NCBI RefSeq assembly: GCF_048159605.1 | Contig: NZ_JBLREB010000001.1 | Location: 248,001-312,000 of the forward strand | DNA: 64,000 nt | Direction of reading: 5' to 3' | From: Ectobacillus polymachus | Lineage (GTDB): Bacteria; Bacillota; Bacilli; Bacillales; Bacillaceae_G | Part shown: one piece after another, positions 48,959 through 57,734 of the stretch | How the letters are laid out: every line of letters begins with the position of its first letter | How positions within the stretch are numbered: the first letter of the stretch is position 1 | The notes under the pieces: generated by a model | What the model saw: the letters and a program-made list of their open reading frames with translations, nothing else | Database searches by the model: none | What the model was told of the DNA's origin: nothing | Translations under genes and position numbers: made by a program

Positions 48959-49858
48959 TTATTCTGTTTTTATTACATGCCAGCCGCCATCTGTTGGAGG
49001 TGTTCTAGGTGGTTTAGGTGGGATTGGCTGCGACTTCGGTTGTGCTTTTGGTTCAACTTCTGTTTTTTCTTTAGGTGCAAGCACGGGCTTGCTTACGGGT
49101 TTTGGTTCTGGTTCCATTACTTCTTCTGGTTCTGGTTTCGCTACTTCTTTTGGCATAGCAGCTTCCTCATTAAATCCAGTATCTATTACATAGTTTTCAA
49201 TACTCCATATGCCAGCTTTTGTAGATTGGGTATGTTCTTGAATCGCACGGAAAAGATCTAAATATTTCGTATTTGACGGATTCGAAGCAGTGCGAGCAAA
49301 GCCTTTATCTAACAGTGTTCCATTAAATAATTGCTTATCTAGCCATACATAAGCAATGAGTTGTCCATCTTGATCTCGATTTTGCGCATCAAATTCTAAT
49401 CCGATTTGCTTTCCAGTCAATTCTTGTTTTGTAAAGTTACTTGCTTCAAGCCCCCATGGCTGTGCAGTCTTATTTTGATCCTCTATTTGCGGTGTATCAA
49501 TGAGAAGCATGTGAACAATTTCGTCTTTTCCATCTATTTTTACTTTGATCGTATCGCCATTCAAAACTTCTGTTACATCTACTGGTGTTACGACAGGCTT
49601 AACAATGGAATATCCAGCGATTTCATAGGTCAGTACTTCTTTTTTTGCTTCGTTTGTTGTCTCCGCTTGCGGGTGCTGATCCGAACTAGCATTTTGATTG
49701 GTGTTGTATACAGCAGAGCAGGATCCTAGAAGAAGAACAAAAGGGATGCCTATGTATATCAAAAAATAGGAGTTTATTTGTTTATTCCATAGCTTATTGT
49801 GACGTGGTAATAGGGTAAGGAAAAATGTTTGAATCTTTTTTAGTTTGTTACCCGTCAT
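48959..49858 (-). CDS. Nuclease-like (SNase fold) lipoprotein, catalytic residues lost
   Basis: A 299-residue protein. The hydrophobic LIYIGIPFVLLLGSCSAVYN holds a lipobox (LGSC) after a long 29-residue N-region. Residues about 95-215 form a staphylococcal-nuclease (OB) fold: VTEVLNGDTIKVKI, MLLIDTPQIED, PWGLEASNFTKQEL, LLDKGFARTASNP. Compared with SNase, Arg35, Glu43 and Arg87 are replaced by His, Gln and Gln (VHMLLIDTPQ; DQDGQLIAY), while both Asp positions remain. The C-terminal 70 residues are Pro/Glu/Lys-rich. It probably binds rather than cuts nucleic acid or another ligand. The start lies 12 nt from the end of pbpC, so it is in one operon with it. Confidence 0.75.
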   Translation of the reverse strand: MTGNKLKKIQTFFLTLLPRHNKLWNKQINSYFLIYIGIPFVLLLGSCSAVYNTNQNASSDQHPQAETTNEAKKEVLTYEIAGYSIVKPVVTPVDVTEVLNGDTIKVKIDGKDEIVHMLLIDTPQIEDQNKTAQPWGLEASNFTKQELTGKQIGLEFDAQNRDQDGQLIAYVWLDKQLFNGTLLDKGFARTASNPSNTKYLDLFRAIQEHTQSTKAGIWSIENYVIDTGFNEEAAMPKEVAKPEPEEVMEPEPKPVSKPVLAPKEKTEVEPKAQPKSQPIPPKPPRTPPTDGGWHVIKTE

Positions 49859-49869
49859 GGAAATCCTCC

Positions 49870-51855
49870 TTATTTCATTTCTTGAAATACATTTTTCACT
49901 TTACTTGCCACATAGCCGCTGCCACCACGATTTTGTACATCTTCAATCATCATTGCAACGATCATATTCGGAGAATCTGCGTTATAGCCGATAAACCAGC
50001 CGTTCTCTGTTCCTGTTTCGTCCTTTGCTTGTTTTAATTCTGCTGTTCCCGTTTTTCCTGCTAGCGTCATTCCGTCCATTTTAGCATTTTTTCCAGTTCC
50101 TTCAGGATTGTTGACAACAGCGATTAACTCTTTATTTATCAAGTCAGCGTTTTCTTTTGATATGACACCTGTTTTCCATACTTTATTTGCATTTTCACCT
50201 TGTAACAAGGATGGGTATGGAATATTTCCGCCGTTTACAAACGGTGCATAGGAAAGCGCAGCCTGCAGTGATGTGAGGACAACTTCTCCTTGACCATATG
50301 AAGTGTCGGCTAGCTGAATATCATTTTTGATGTCACCTAATTTTGAATCCTGAAATGGATATTCGAGCGGAAGCTTTTCACCAAGTCCAAAGTTTTTTGC
50401 CCCTTCAACAAATTTGTCTTTGCCAATTTTTAACCCAGCTTGGGCAAAATAAATATTATCCGAGTTGATCATGGCAGTATCTAAGTTGACCGGGTTTACA
50501 TCATGCACTCGCGTGACGTAGTAATTTCCCCAAGACGCATCTTTCGCCCACTGTAATCCTGAAATATTGACTGCTTCGGCAGGCTGCAGTGTTTTTGTCT
50601 GTAAGCCAATTGTAGCGGTGATCGGTTTAAATATAGAACCAGGCGTATAGGCTTTTGAAAAGCGATTCATCATCGGTTTTTTCGGGTCATTGTTTAATGC
50701 TTGCCAATCGGCATTCTTTAATCCTCTTACAAACCCATTTGGATCATAGGATGGGCTGCTTACTAGTGCAAGTACTTCTCCTGTTTTTGGCTCAACTGCT
50801 GCAGCAGTACCTGCATCTTGACTCATTTGATTATAGATGGATTGCTGCAGATGACTATCGATATTTACGGTAATAGATTGACCATCTTTTTGTTTTTTCT
50901 CTGCCAGCGTTTCTTTTTCCTTGCCTGACGCATCTGTAATGTAGATACGTCCGCCATTTTCACCCTTTAGCTTAGCTTCGTATACCTGCTCCAATCCAGC
51001 CTTACCCACTACATCACCTGTTTGGTACCCATGTAATATCTTTAAATCATCGGTATTTACTTCCCCAATGTAGCCAGTTAAATGGGCAGCTGCCTCTTTT
51101 AATGGATATGTCCGCACTGGTACAGACTTTGTAGCCACACCAGCTAAGCTAACGTAATCTGTAATATTTGCCGAATCAGGAAGATATGCTAGTGGAACAA
51201 AAAGGGAAGGCTGTACCCATTTTTCTTTTAGCTTATTGTTAATTGTATTAACGGAAATTCCTAGCTTTGTAGCTAATTCTTGCTTCGTTTGCTCCCCATT
51301 ATCGCCGAGCTTTCCTGGTACGATTCCAACCTGAGTAGCATTCCCATTTACAGCAAGTCCCTGACCGTTACGATCGAGAATTTCCCCGCGTTTTGCTTTA
51401 TAGGTTTGAATCCCAATTTTATCTCCTTCCTTCATCGAAGGGAAAATGAGTGAGGGATTCCATTCTACTTTCCATACATTTTTCTTATTTTGTACTTCTT
51501 TGACGAGTGGAAGATTATGATTAAACGAAATTTCTCCAGCTACTGTATTTAGTTTTGCGGAGAAAGGAAGTGTGATTTTTCCGTTTTGTTCTTGATTTTT
51601 TGTTTTTGAATCAACACTACCTGTTGCAATTTGTGTAACTTCCATATCCTTGTATATTTTTTGATAGCGCTTAACAAAATCATCTTTAGAAATGGCTGCC
51701 TGAGATGCGCTCGAAAGCTGATCGTACATCACATCAAATTTTTGTTCATTCCATGCCTTTGTATATGCTTGAAGCGTTTGCTCAGGTGTTGATTCTTGTC
51801 CACAACCTACTAATAGAATAAATAAGCCGATAATCATTAGGTATATTTTCTTCAT
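49870..51855 (-). CDS. pbpC: Penicillin-binding transpeptidase PBP3 (PbpC/MecA-like)
   Basis: A 661-residue class B PBP. MKKIYLMIIGLFILLVGCGQ holds a lipobox, so it is lipid-anchored. Residues about 22-145 form the NTF2-like MecA_N domain (TPEQTLQAYTKAWNEQKFDVMYDQL), followed by the PBP dimer domain (KAKRGEILDRNGQGLAVNG) and the transpeptidase from about residue 350: SxxK in TPGSIFKPITA, SxN in INSDNIYFAQ, and KTGTAEL. The layout and sequence agree with B. subtilis PBP3 (PbpC), a low-affinity PBP. It is followed closely by the nuclease-like lipoprotein gene. Confidence 0.92.
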   Translation of the reverse strand: MKKIYLMIIGLFILLVGCGQESTPEQTLQAYTKAWNEQKFDVMYDQLSSASQAAISKDDFVKRYQKIYKDMEVTQIATGSVDSKTKNQEQNGKITLPFSAKLNTVAGEISFNHNLPLVKEVQNKKNVWKVEWNPSLIFPSMKEGDKIGIQTYKAKRGEILDRNGQGLAVNGNATQVGIVPGKLGDNGEQTKQELATKLGISVNTINNKLKEKWVQPSLFVPLAYLPDSANITDYVSLAGVATKSVPVRTYPLKEAAAHLTGYIGEVNTDDLKILHGYQTGDVVGKAGLEQVYEAKLKGENGGRIYITDASGKEKETLAEKKQKDGQSITVNIDSHLQQSIYNQMSQDAGTAAAVEPKTGEVLALVSSPSYDPNGFVRGLKNADWQALNNDPKKPMMNRFSKAYTPGSIFKPITATIGLQTKTLQPAEAVNISGLQWAKDASWGNYYVTRVHDVNPVNLDTAMINSDNIYFAQAGLKIGKDKFVEGAKNFGLGEKLPLEYPFQDSKLGDIKNDIQLADTSYGQGEVVLTSLQAALSYAPFVNGGNIPYPSLLQGENANKVWKTGVISKENADLINKELIAVVNNPEGTGKNAKMDGMTLAGKTGTAELKQAKDETGTENGWFIGYNADSPNMIVAMMIEDVQNRGGSGYVASKVKNVFQEMK

Positions 51856-51906
51856 TTTCCTCCTCCTACCAATTCAATTATATCTATAAGTCTACAATAA
51901 TAAACA

Positions 51907-51936
51907 AAAAATACAAATTTATCAATTTGTATTTTT
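51907..51936. promoter_or_regulatory. AT-rich palindrome upstream of pbpC
   Basis: A perfect 13-bp inverted repeat (AAAAATACAAATT/AATTTGTATTTTT) with a TATC centre lies about 50 bp before the pbpC start. It includes TACA and TGTA half-sites. It could be an operator or a leader hairpin. Confidence 0.4.
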
Positions 51937-52078
51937 GTAGGTTTGTAACGTGGATAAAGTATAAATGTTATATAGGAAAAATGTTTAAAAGCTGTAACAT
52001 TTTTTCCTGAATTGCGGTGTTATAATCAGTTCTGGTAAAAGAAATAGGAGAAAAAACCTATAAAATGGAGGCTTTCAC

Positions 52079-52234
52079 ATGTGGGTAATCACTGTTCATT
52101 CAGAAGACCAAACAACAATGTTTGAGTTTGACACATTAAAAGAAGCGAAAGAAGTATTTGAAAAAATTAAGGGTGTCAAATATCTTTCACAAGTTATCTA
52201 CTTTAATGATACAAATATAGCACCAGCGGTTTAA
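52079..52234 (+). CDS. Small soluble protein, 51 residues, function unknown
   Basis: A 51-residue ORF (MWVITVHSEDQTTMFEFDTL ... YFNDTNIAPAV) with ATGGAGG 9 nt upstream and a strong terminator downstream. The pattern beta-strand, acidic turn, helix (LKEAKEVFEKIKGVKY), strand suggests a compact alpha/beta mini-protein. No named family recognised. Confidence 0.7.
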   Translation: MWVITVHSEDQTTMFEFDTLKEAKEVFEKIKGVKYLSQVIYFNDTNIAPAV

Positions 52235-52282
52235 ATTATTCTAAAATAATATAAAACACCATGATGATTCATCATGTTTATC

Positions 52283-52318
52283 AGCCTTAGATTGGTTTAC
52301 AATCTAAGGCTATTTTAT
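52283..52318 (+). terminator. Intrinsic terminator after the 51-residue gene
   Basis: A perfect 12-bp stem (AGCCTTAGATTG/CAATCTAAGGCT) with a 5-nt loop is followed by ATTTTATTTT. Confidence 0.88.
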
Positions 52319-52345
52319 TTTGTAAATAACAAGGTGAGAGAGAAG

Positions 52346-52539
52346 ATGAAAGAGAATCTAGTATGAACGAGTATACAACGAACATACCACTGCAGGACTT
52401 ATCTGTTTTTTTTGTATCATTCTCGGAGGGTGGAGCGTCTTATTTAACCGTCCAGAAAAAAGAGGCGATACAGATTATATGGTGCTGTGCTTCGTGTTTT
52501 GTTACCGTTACATTATTTTTTGCTGCATACATGCTTTAA
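52346..52539 (+). pseudogene. Small membrane protein ORF, possibly frameshifted at its start
   Basis: AAGGTGAG precedes ATG 52346, whose frame reads only MKENLV and stops in TATGA. A second ATG at 52363 overlaps that stop and opens a 58-residue frame (MNEYTTNIPLQDLSVFF...), with a C-terminal hydrophobic segment IIWCCASCFVTVTLFFAAYM. Adding one A after ATG 52346 would fuse the two into one 64-residue protein. The 52363 frame could also be translated alone by coupling. Function unknown. Confidence 0.4.
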
Positions 52540-52574
52540 CACATAATCGGTAAAGAATGGGAGGAACTACTATA

Positions 52575-52925
52575 GTGAAATCATTTCAAGTAGGTCAGGT
52601 ATGGTGGATTGTAGCAAGAGAACACGAACCAGAGGCGCAAATAATCATACTTGGTGTAGAACCATTTCAAGATTCAACTGTCGTTCATGTTCAAATAGTA
52701 GGGATCCAAATGGAAGGTTTAGATGGAGAGATTCTTACGGAGGTAGGGCATGTACCAGTATTTGAAAATAGAGTAAGAGCAAGTATACGTACCTATGAAG
52801 GAGAAACAGAGGTCAAGGATTTTGAAGCGATTGAGTATTGGAGAAATGCTGGCGGTGGTGTGTTTGATAAATGCTTGGCGGAAATTGTAAACTACATTGA
52901 GAAGACATTACAAGAGGAATCATAA
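52575..52925 (+). CDS. Conserved-looking hypothetical protein, 116 residues
   Basis: A 116-residue soluble protein (KSFQVGQVWWIVAREHEPEA ... IEYWRNAGGGVFDKCLAEI). The predicted fold begins with a beta-barrel-like set of strands and ends in a helix (VNYIEKTLQEE). GTG 52575 is chosen because GGGAGG lies about 10 nt upstream; ATG 52557 has no site of its own and overlaps it. Family and function unknown. Confidence 0.65.
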   Translation: MKSFQVGQVWWIVAREHEPEAQIIILGVEPFQDSTVVHVQIVGIQMEGLDGEILTEVGHVPVFENRVRASIRTYEGETEVKDFEAIEYWRNAGGGVFDKCLAEIVNYIEKTLQEES

Positions 52926-53134
52926 CCTTCAGCGAGCTTGTTTTGTATCATTTTGTCAAAGGAAACGAAAATGCAAGATGTAAAAATCAAATCAGTTTTG
53001 CTTGAAGACAAGCTGCATCCATAGTATATTAGAAATTATTGTAGTCTATAACGTAATAGATAATGATATAATGAATCTACGATTAAAAATGTAAAGTACA
53101 TCATTACTTTATAACTGTCTAGGAGTGAGTAATA

Positions 53135-53458
53135 GTGAAGATTAAGAGTGTTACATTCGATAAGGATCAAAACGGTGAAATCCAATTTAAAAATAATAGA
53201 GTGATTCTCTATTTAGATATGGAAAAGGGAGGAACCGTACTTCTTTTCTGTGAAGTAAATCCGGATGAACATACAATCAAGGCAAACAATGTATCACATA
53301 AGGGATTGTGGTGCCCTTGTTGCCATACAAGAAATACATCCACATGTCCAAGCTTATACAGCAAGAAAAATACATTGTTGCGTGAAGCATATGACTTTAT
53401 AGAACAACATTCCGATACGAAATTCTCTACTCTTACAGGTCCATTACAGGCTATATAA
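53135..53458 (+). CDS. Hypothetical protein with a Cys-rich knuckle
   Basis: A 107-residue protein. The middle contains LWCPCCHTRNTSTCPSL, a CxCC...C cluster that could bind zinc, after a strand-rich first half and before a helix (LLREAYDFIEQHS). CTAGGAG precedes the GTG start. The gene stands alone and has its own terminator. No family recognised. Confidence 0.65.
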   Translation: MKIKSVTFDKDQNGEIQFKNNRVILYLDMEKGGTVLLFCEVNPDEHTIKANNVSHKGLWCPCCHTRNTSTCPSLYSKKNTLLREAYDFIEQHSDTKFSTLTGPLQAI

Positions 53459-53467
53459 GAAAGATGG

Positions 53468-53495
53468 AAAGGTGTCATACAAAATGGCACCTTTT
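53468..53495 (+). terminator. Intrinsic terminator after the Cys-rich gene
   Basis: AAAGGTGTCAT pairs with ATGGCACCTTT (one G-U), followed by TT. Confidence 0.8.
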
Positions 53496-53888
53496 TAAAT
53501 TTGTCTGCTTGATCCCCGGACCCCGCCTCGTTTTTCAAAATGACGAGATAAACTTCAAAAAATGGAAAATAATGTTATGTTAAGATACTTTAAGTAAAAT
53601 GTTGAAAACTTTACGAAAACAACAAATTAGACTGCATCATTGTAGTTAGCTCCTATTATTAGCTATTTTTCTGTAAAGCTTAATCAGGTTCTTGCATTAT
53701 GAATCTTTATTTCAAAATATTTGTCAGAAATACTATATAAAAATTTCTATGAAAATAGTAATATAAAAAAGTAGTGAAGAGGGACATTTGTTACGTATCC
53801 TTTTCATTAGAACGGATCATAAAGGATGCACAAAGTTAGACCTCTTCTAACTACAAGATTACTATATTCAAGGAGAGGATGTGCAGGA
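53496..53888 (+). other. Long upstream region of the GH25 gene
   Basis: This ~390-bp AT-rich stretch holds no gene that I can support. In-frame codons run upstream of the chosen GTG start of the lysozyme to 53826 but without a ribosome site. It presumably carries the promoter; no clear -35/-10 pair or operator stands out. Confidence 0.4.
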
Positions 53889-56498
53889 GTGAGGAAGTTT
53901 TGGCTAACTGCATGTACCGTTGCTACGGTTTACGGTGCCCAGACAGTACCTATTTCATTTGTGAACATGACAAGCTCCGTTTTGGCAGCTAGTACGGTCG
54001 CAAATGAGCAAGCAGTAAATTTGGATGGTATGATTGGTGATAACATGAGCGGCAATGGCGTATGGTCCGTGCCATACGGTTTGCAAGGGGCAAGTTACGT
54101 AGGAGACGTTACGATGTACAGTGGTACGTTAGTTCATGTTATAGGAAGTGCCCAGGTTAACAATGTGCTATGGTATCATGTCCAGGTGAATGGGAAAGAC
54201 GGAGGCTGGCTTGACGGCAAGGTTCTAAATGCTGCAACGAATGTGAGCCAGAATCAGCTAATCGTTACTACATCAGGAAATGCAGTATGGTCCATTCCGT
54301 ACGGTTTAAATGGTGCGAGCTATATCGGCTCTACGAATGATTATGTTGGAAAAGACATAAAGCTGGTTCAGAAATTAACGATAGGAAATGTAGTATGGTA
54401 TCAATTTAGCGTAAATGATCAAGTCGTTGGCTGGCTCGATAGTCGCGCGTTAAGTGGTCTGACCAATTTGCAGACTATTTATCAGACGGCTGTGATGGGC
54501 GCGACAAAGGTCAATGGTATATGGTCCATGCCATATGGTCTATCAGGTGCAAATTATTTAGGCCAGACAGATCAATATGCTTTTCGAGATCTGCAATTAC
54601 TCGAGAGCGCTACATATGGAAATGTACAATGGTATAAGTTTAGTTTAGATGGTAAAGTGATTGGCTGGATTAGCAGCAATGCATTAGACAATGGGGCAGT
54701 AAAACCAGCAAACTTTTCTGTTACAATCGGAAGCACGCCTAACGGAATATGGACCGTACCGTACGGCATTACTGGCGCTCAGTATGTAGCAAGTACAAGT
54801 GATTATACCTATCAAACACTTCAAGTTGTGAAGACTGCTACAATAGGAAATGTTACATGGGATCAAGTAGAAAAAGACGGTAAACTGTTAGGCTGGATCG
54901 ATAATGGGACGGCACTGACAGATTTAACAAATGTGAAAGATGAGAATCGCTCTGCGGTAATTGCTCCATCTACAAAAGGTGATGCAATATGGACCTTACC
55001 ATATGGGGAATATGGTGCAAGCTATGTAGCGCCTACAAATAATTATAGCTTTCAAATGGTGCAAATTGTACAAAGTGCAACAAAAGGAACAACCACTTGG
55101 AACAAAATTAAGCAAGGCGATCGCATTTTAGGCTGGGTCGATGCAAATGTATTTTCTACGCAAAATGCATTTACACAGCTAGATCCAAATGGAGAGGTAC
55201 ATTATAATTGGGTCTCTGGAGGTCCTGCTGGTTTTCCTTCTGATCAGTTCCAAGGAGACTTCTTGCAGACGAAACAACTGTCTGGAGGAGATTATTTCGT
55301 TCAGACGTTTGCGGATGACGGTGTAAAAGTTTCCGTTGATAATAATTCAGTTATTGATCGCTGGACAGCAGCTGCTGGTCAAACCGATTATGCTTATTTA
55401 CAAAATGTAGCAGCAGGCACACACACCATTCATACGCAATATTATCAAAATGGTGGGGGCGCAGCTCTTTTCTCAGATGTCGTACCATTTGGTAACTGGC
55501 TCGCTTATTATTATCCAAATGAAACACTTTCTGGATATCCAGTTGCAGCAAAAACTCTTTCACAGGCAGCAAATGGCGGTCTTCAAGATGATAACGGCTA
55601 TGAAGGTTCTCCAGCGCAAGGAGTACCAGGAACTCACTTCTCAGCACGTTATGTCACAGCCGAGCATCTGAAAGCTGGCCAGTATCTTCTATACACGGGA
55701 GCAGATGATGGTGTTCGTGTATATGTAGATGGACAAAAGGTTGCAGATACATGGGGATATAATACTTACGATGAACAAGCGTCAAGAATCAATATTTACG
55801 ATAACCCAAATGCAGCGAATGGTTTAGCTGATGTGCACAGAATTGAAGTAGAATACATGCAAGGTACAGGATCTAGTAAAGTTACGACAACACTGAAACC
55901 TGCCTATACTTTCATCGATGTTTCACACTGGGAAGGAAATAGTATAGATTGGAATCAAGTAAAGCAATCTGGTATTAATGCTTCTTATATGAAAGCAACA
56001 GAAGGTGTAACGTATACAGATCCTAATTACTTCCAATATGTGAAGGATGCTTCTTCTGCAGGTCTTTTAGTCGGTGCTTATCATTTTGCACATCCAGAAC
56101 AAGATGATGCGATATCAGAAGCAAAGCATTTTGTTGATGTACTAAACCAAGCTCATACCGATTTAATGCCTGTACTCGATCTTGAATCACCATCTGGCCC
56201 AACGAGTACATTAACAGGTTCTTATGTTTCAAACTGGGCACGTACCTTTATTAATTACGTACAACAGCAAACTGGGAAACGCGTTATGCTCTATACAGGT
56301 CGCTGGTATGTAAATGGCTTTAACCTAACTGGACTTGGCGATGTTCCCCTTTGGATTTCTAAGTATAGTTCAACCATTCCTTCTACATTAAGTGATTGGA
56401 ACGGCTGGAATTCTTGGCAATACACAGACAGTGGGACTGTTAATGGAGTAGGAACTGTGGATATGAATGTGACCACTTCGTTAGATGGACTAAAATAG
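53889..56498 (+). CDS. Secreted GW-module, PA14-like, GH25 cell-wall hydrolase
   Basis: An 869-residue secreted protein. A signal peptide (VRKFWLTACTVATVYGAQTV) leads into five GW/SH3-like modules of about 80 residues (residues about 30-430), each with xxxxW[ST][VIML]PYG and GWLD/GWID. GW modules hold proteins on teichoic acids. Residues about 439-665 contain two PA14-like units (FADDGVKVSVDN; GADDGVRVYVDG). The C-terminal 195 residues are a GH25 muramidase: FIDVSHWEG, KATEGVTY, MPVLDLES and WNSWQYTDSG. GTG 53889 fits the signal peptide; ATG 53826 would add a basic, site-less extension. Confidence 0.88.
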   Translation: MRKFWLTACTVATVYGAQTVPISFVNMTSSVLAASTVANEQAVNLDGMIGDNMSGNGVWSVPYGLQGASYVGDVTMYSGTLVHVIGSAQVNNVLWYHVQVNGKDGGWLDGKVLNAATNVSQNQLIVTTSGNAVWSIPYGLNGASYIGSTNDYVGKDIKLVQKLTIGNVVWYQFSVNDQVVGWLDSRALSGLTNLQTIYQTAVMGATKVNGIWSMPYGLSGANYLGQTDQYAFRDLQLLESATYGNVQWYKFSLDGKVIGWISSNALDNGAVKPANFSVTIGSTPNGIWTVPYGITGAQYVASTSDYTYQTLQVVKTATIGNVTWDQVEKDGKLLGWIDNGTALTDLTNVKDENRSAVIAPSTKGDAIWTLPYGEYGASYVAPTNNYSFQMVQIVQSATKGTTTWNKIKQGDRILGWVDANVFSTQNAFTQLDPNGEVHYNWVSGGPAGFPSDQFQGDFLQTKQLSGGDYFVQTFADDGVKVSVDNNSVIDRWTAAAGQTDYAYLQNVAAGTHTIHTQYYQNGGGAALFSDVVPFGNWLAYYYPNETLSGYPVAAKTLSQAANGGLQDDNGYEGSPAQGVPGTHFSARYVTAEHLKAGQYLLYTGADDGVRVYVDGQKVADTWGYNTYDEQASRINIYDNPNAANGLADVHRIEVEYMQGTGSSKVTTTLKPAYTFIDVSHWEGNSIDWNQVKQSGINASYMKATEGVTYTDPNYFQYVKDASSAGLLVGAYHFAHPEQDDAISEAKHFVDVLNQAHTDLMPVLDLESPSGPTSTLTGSYVSNWARTFINYVQQQTGKRVMLYTGRWYVNGFNLTGLGDVPLWISKYSSTIPSTLSDWNGWNSWQYTDSGTVNGVGTVDMNVTTSLDGLK

Positions 56499-56528
56499 TT
56501 TCACTTCTTAGCTTAATAAAAGAATCAT

Positions 56529-56570
56529 AGAGACCACTGAAACCGTACGATGTTTCAGTGGTCTCTTTTC
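56529..56570 (+). terminator. Intrinsic terminator of the GH25 gene
   Basis: A perfect 15-bp stem (AGAGACCACTGAAAC/GTTTCAGTGGTCTCT) with an 8-nt loop is followed by TTTC. Confidence 0.9.
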
Positions 56571-56667
56571 ATGAAAAGGAACAGTTGTTTTTATTAGTAG
56601 GAGATATGAAATCTATACAAATTTTAAATATATGTATGTTTGGTAAATAGGAAGGAGAGCATTTATC

Positions 56668-56706
56668 AAAAAAAAGCAGCTGAAAAGGATATAAATTTTC
56701 AGCTGC
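56668..56706 (-). terminator. Intrinsic terminator of yebC
   Basis: A perfect 11-bp stem (GCAGCTGAAAA/TTTTCAGCTGC), followed on the minus strand by TTTTTTTTG. Confidence 0.9.
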
Positions 56707-56731
56707 TTCATCTCTTTTAGAATAGATTCGA

Positions 56732-57451
56732 TTATTCCCCTAGTTCTACGTTGTGATACACTTGTTGAACATCTTCTAAATCTTCTATAGCATCAATCAT
56801 TTTTTCAAATTTTGCTTGTGCTTCTTCATCTAGGGTTACATAATTTTGCGCTAGCATGGTTAGCTCAGACACAACAAATTCTGTAATTCCAGCATTCTTA
56901 AACGCTTCTTGTAAAGCATTGAATTGATCTGGTTCAGCATATACGATCACGGAATCTTCTTCCTCGATAATGTCACGGGCATCTACGTCCGCTTCCATTA
57001 ATAGCTCTAATACGTCATCTGCTGTTTTTCCTTCAATTCCGATAACAGCTGTTGCGTCAAACATATAGGCAACTGATCCGCTGACTCCCATGTTACCGCC
57101 GTTTTTCCCAAAGGCAGCACGTACATCTGATGCAGTACGGTTTACGTTATTTGTTAGGGCATCTACAATAACCATTGAGCCGTTTGGACCGAAGCCTTCA
57201 TAGCGAAGTCTATCGTAATTTTCATCTGATCCGCCTTTTGCTTTTTCAATCGCACGATCAATAATCGTTTTTGGTACACTGTATGTTTTTGCACGTTCTA
57301 GTACAAATCTCAAAGCTTGATTTCCTTCAGGATCTGGTTCACCCTGCTTAGCAGCTACATAAATTTCGCGACCGAACTTAGCATAAATCCGACTTGTATT
57401 TGAATCTTTTGATGCTTTTTTTTCTTTAATATTATTCCACTTACGACCCAT
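56732..57451 (-). CDS. yebC: YebC/PmpR family protein (YeeI-like)
   Basis: A 239-residue YebC/TACO1-family protein. MGRKWNNIKEKKASKDSNTS, KFGREIYVAAKQGEPDPEGN, YEGFGPNGSMVIVDALTNN and FGKNGGNMGVSGSVAYMFD are family blocks. Members bind DNA as regulators or the ribosome to ease translation of proline-rich stretches. The N-terminal form and length match the B. subtilis YeeI branch. ATG 57451 follows GGAAAGAGAG; the frame can be extended to a GTG at 57460. Confidence 0.93.
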   Translation of the reverse strand: MGRKWNNIKEKKASKDSNTSRIYAKFGREIYVAAKQGEPDPEGNQALRFVLERAKTYSVPKTIIDRAIEKAKGGSDENYDRLRYEGFGPNGSMVIVDALTNNVNRTASDVRAAFGKNGGNMGVSGSVAYMFDATAVIGIEGKTADDVLELLMEADVDARDIIEEEDSVIVYAEPDQFNALQEAFKNAGITEFVVSELTMLAQNYVTLDEEAQAKFEKMIDAIEDLEDVQQVYHNVELGE

Positions 57452-57639
57452 AATGAACACTCTCTTTCCAGTTTAAATCTATATAATAAACCTGCTATAC
57501 GATCTCTTCAATATTACGATTAAATAATTGAAGATGATATCCACCTGAATATTATACCTCAAATGTAGAATGAGTTACGAATAATAATGAAAAATAGAGG
57601 GAGTATAGTAACAAATTGTTCATATATAAGTTTTCCAAT

Positions 57640-57682
57640 TGTGATTTTAATCACACCTCTTCTAAATAGGATTACGTATAAT
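57640..57682 (+). promoter_or_regulatory. FNR-type box and promoter of the truncated hemoglobin gene
   Basis: TGTGA-TTTTAA-TCACA (57640-57655) matches the FNR consensus, with TATAAT at 57677-57682. The predicted start near 57689 puts the box centre at -41.5, exactly as for hcp. Confidence 0.85.
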
Positions 57683-57734
57683 CATAGTGTAAATGATGAT
57701 AACTAATGATAATAACTTTGGGAGGTACGACAAG

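Noticed and set aside
53826..53888. Longer N-terminus of the GH25 protein from ATG 53826.
   Set aside because: No ribosome site; the added residues (MHKVRPLLTTRLLYSRRG) would spoil the signal peptide that begins at GTG 53889.
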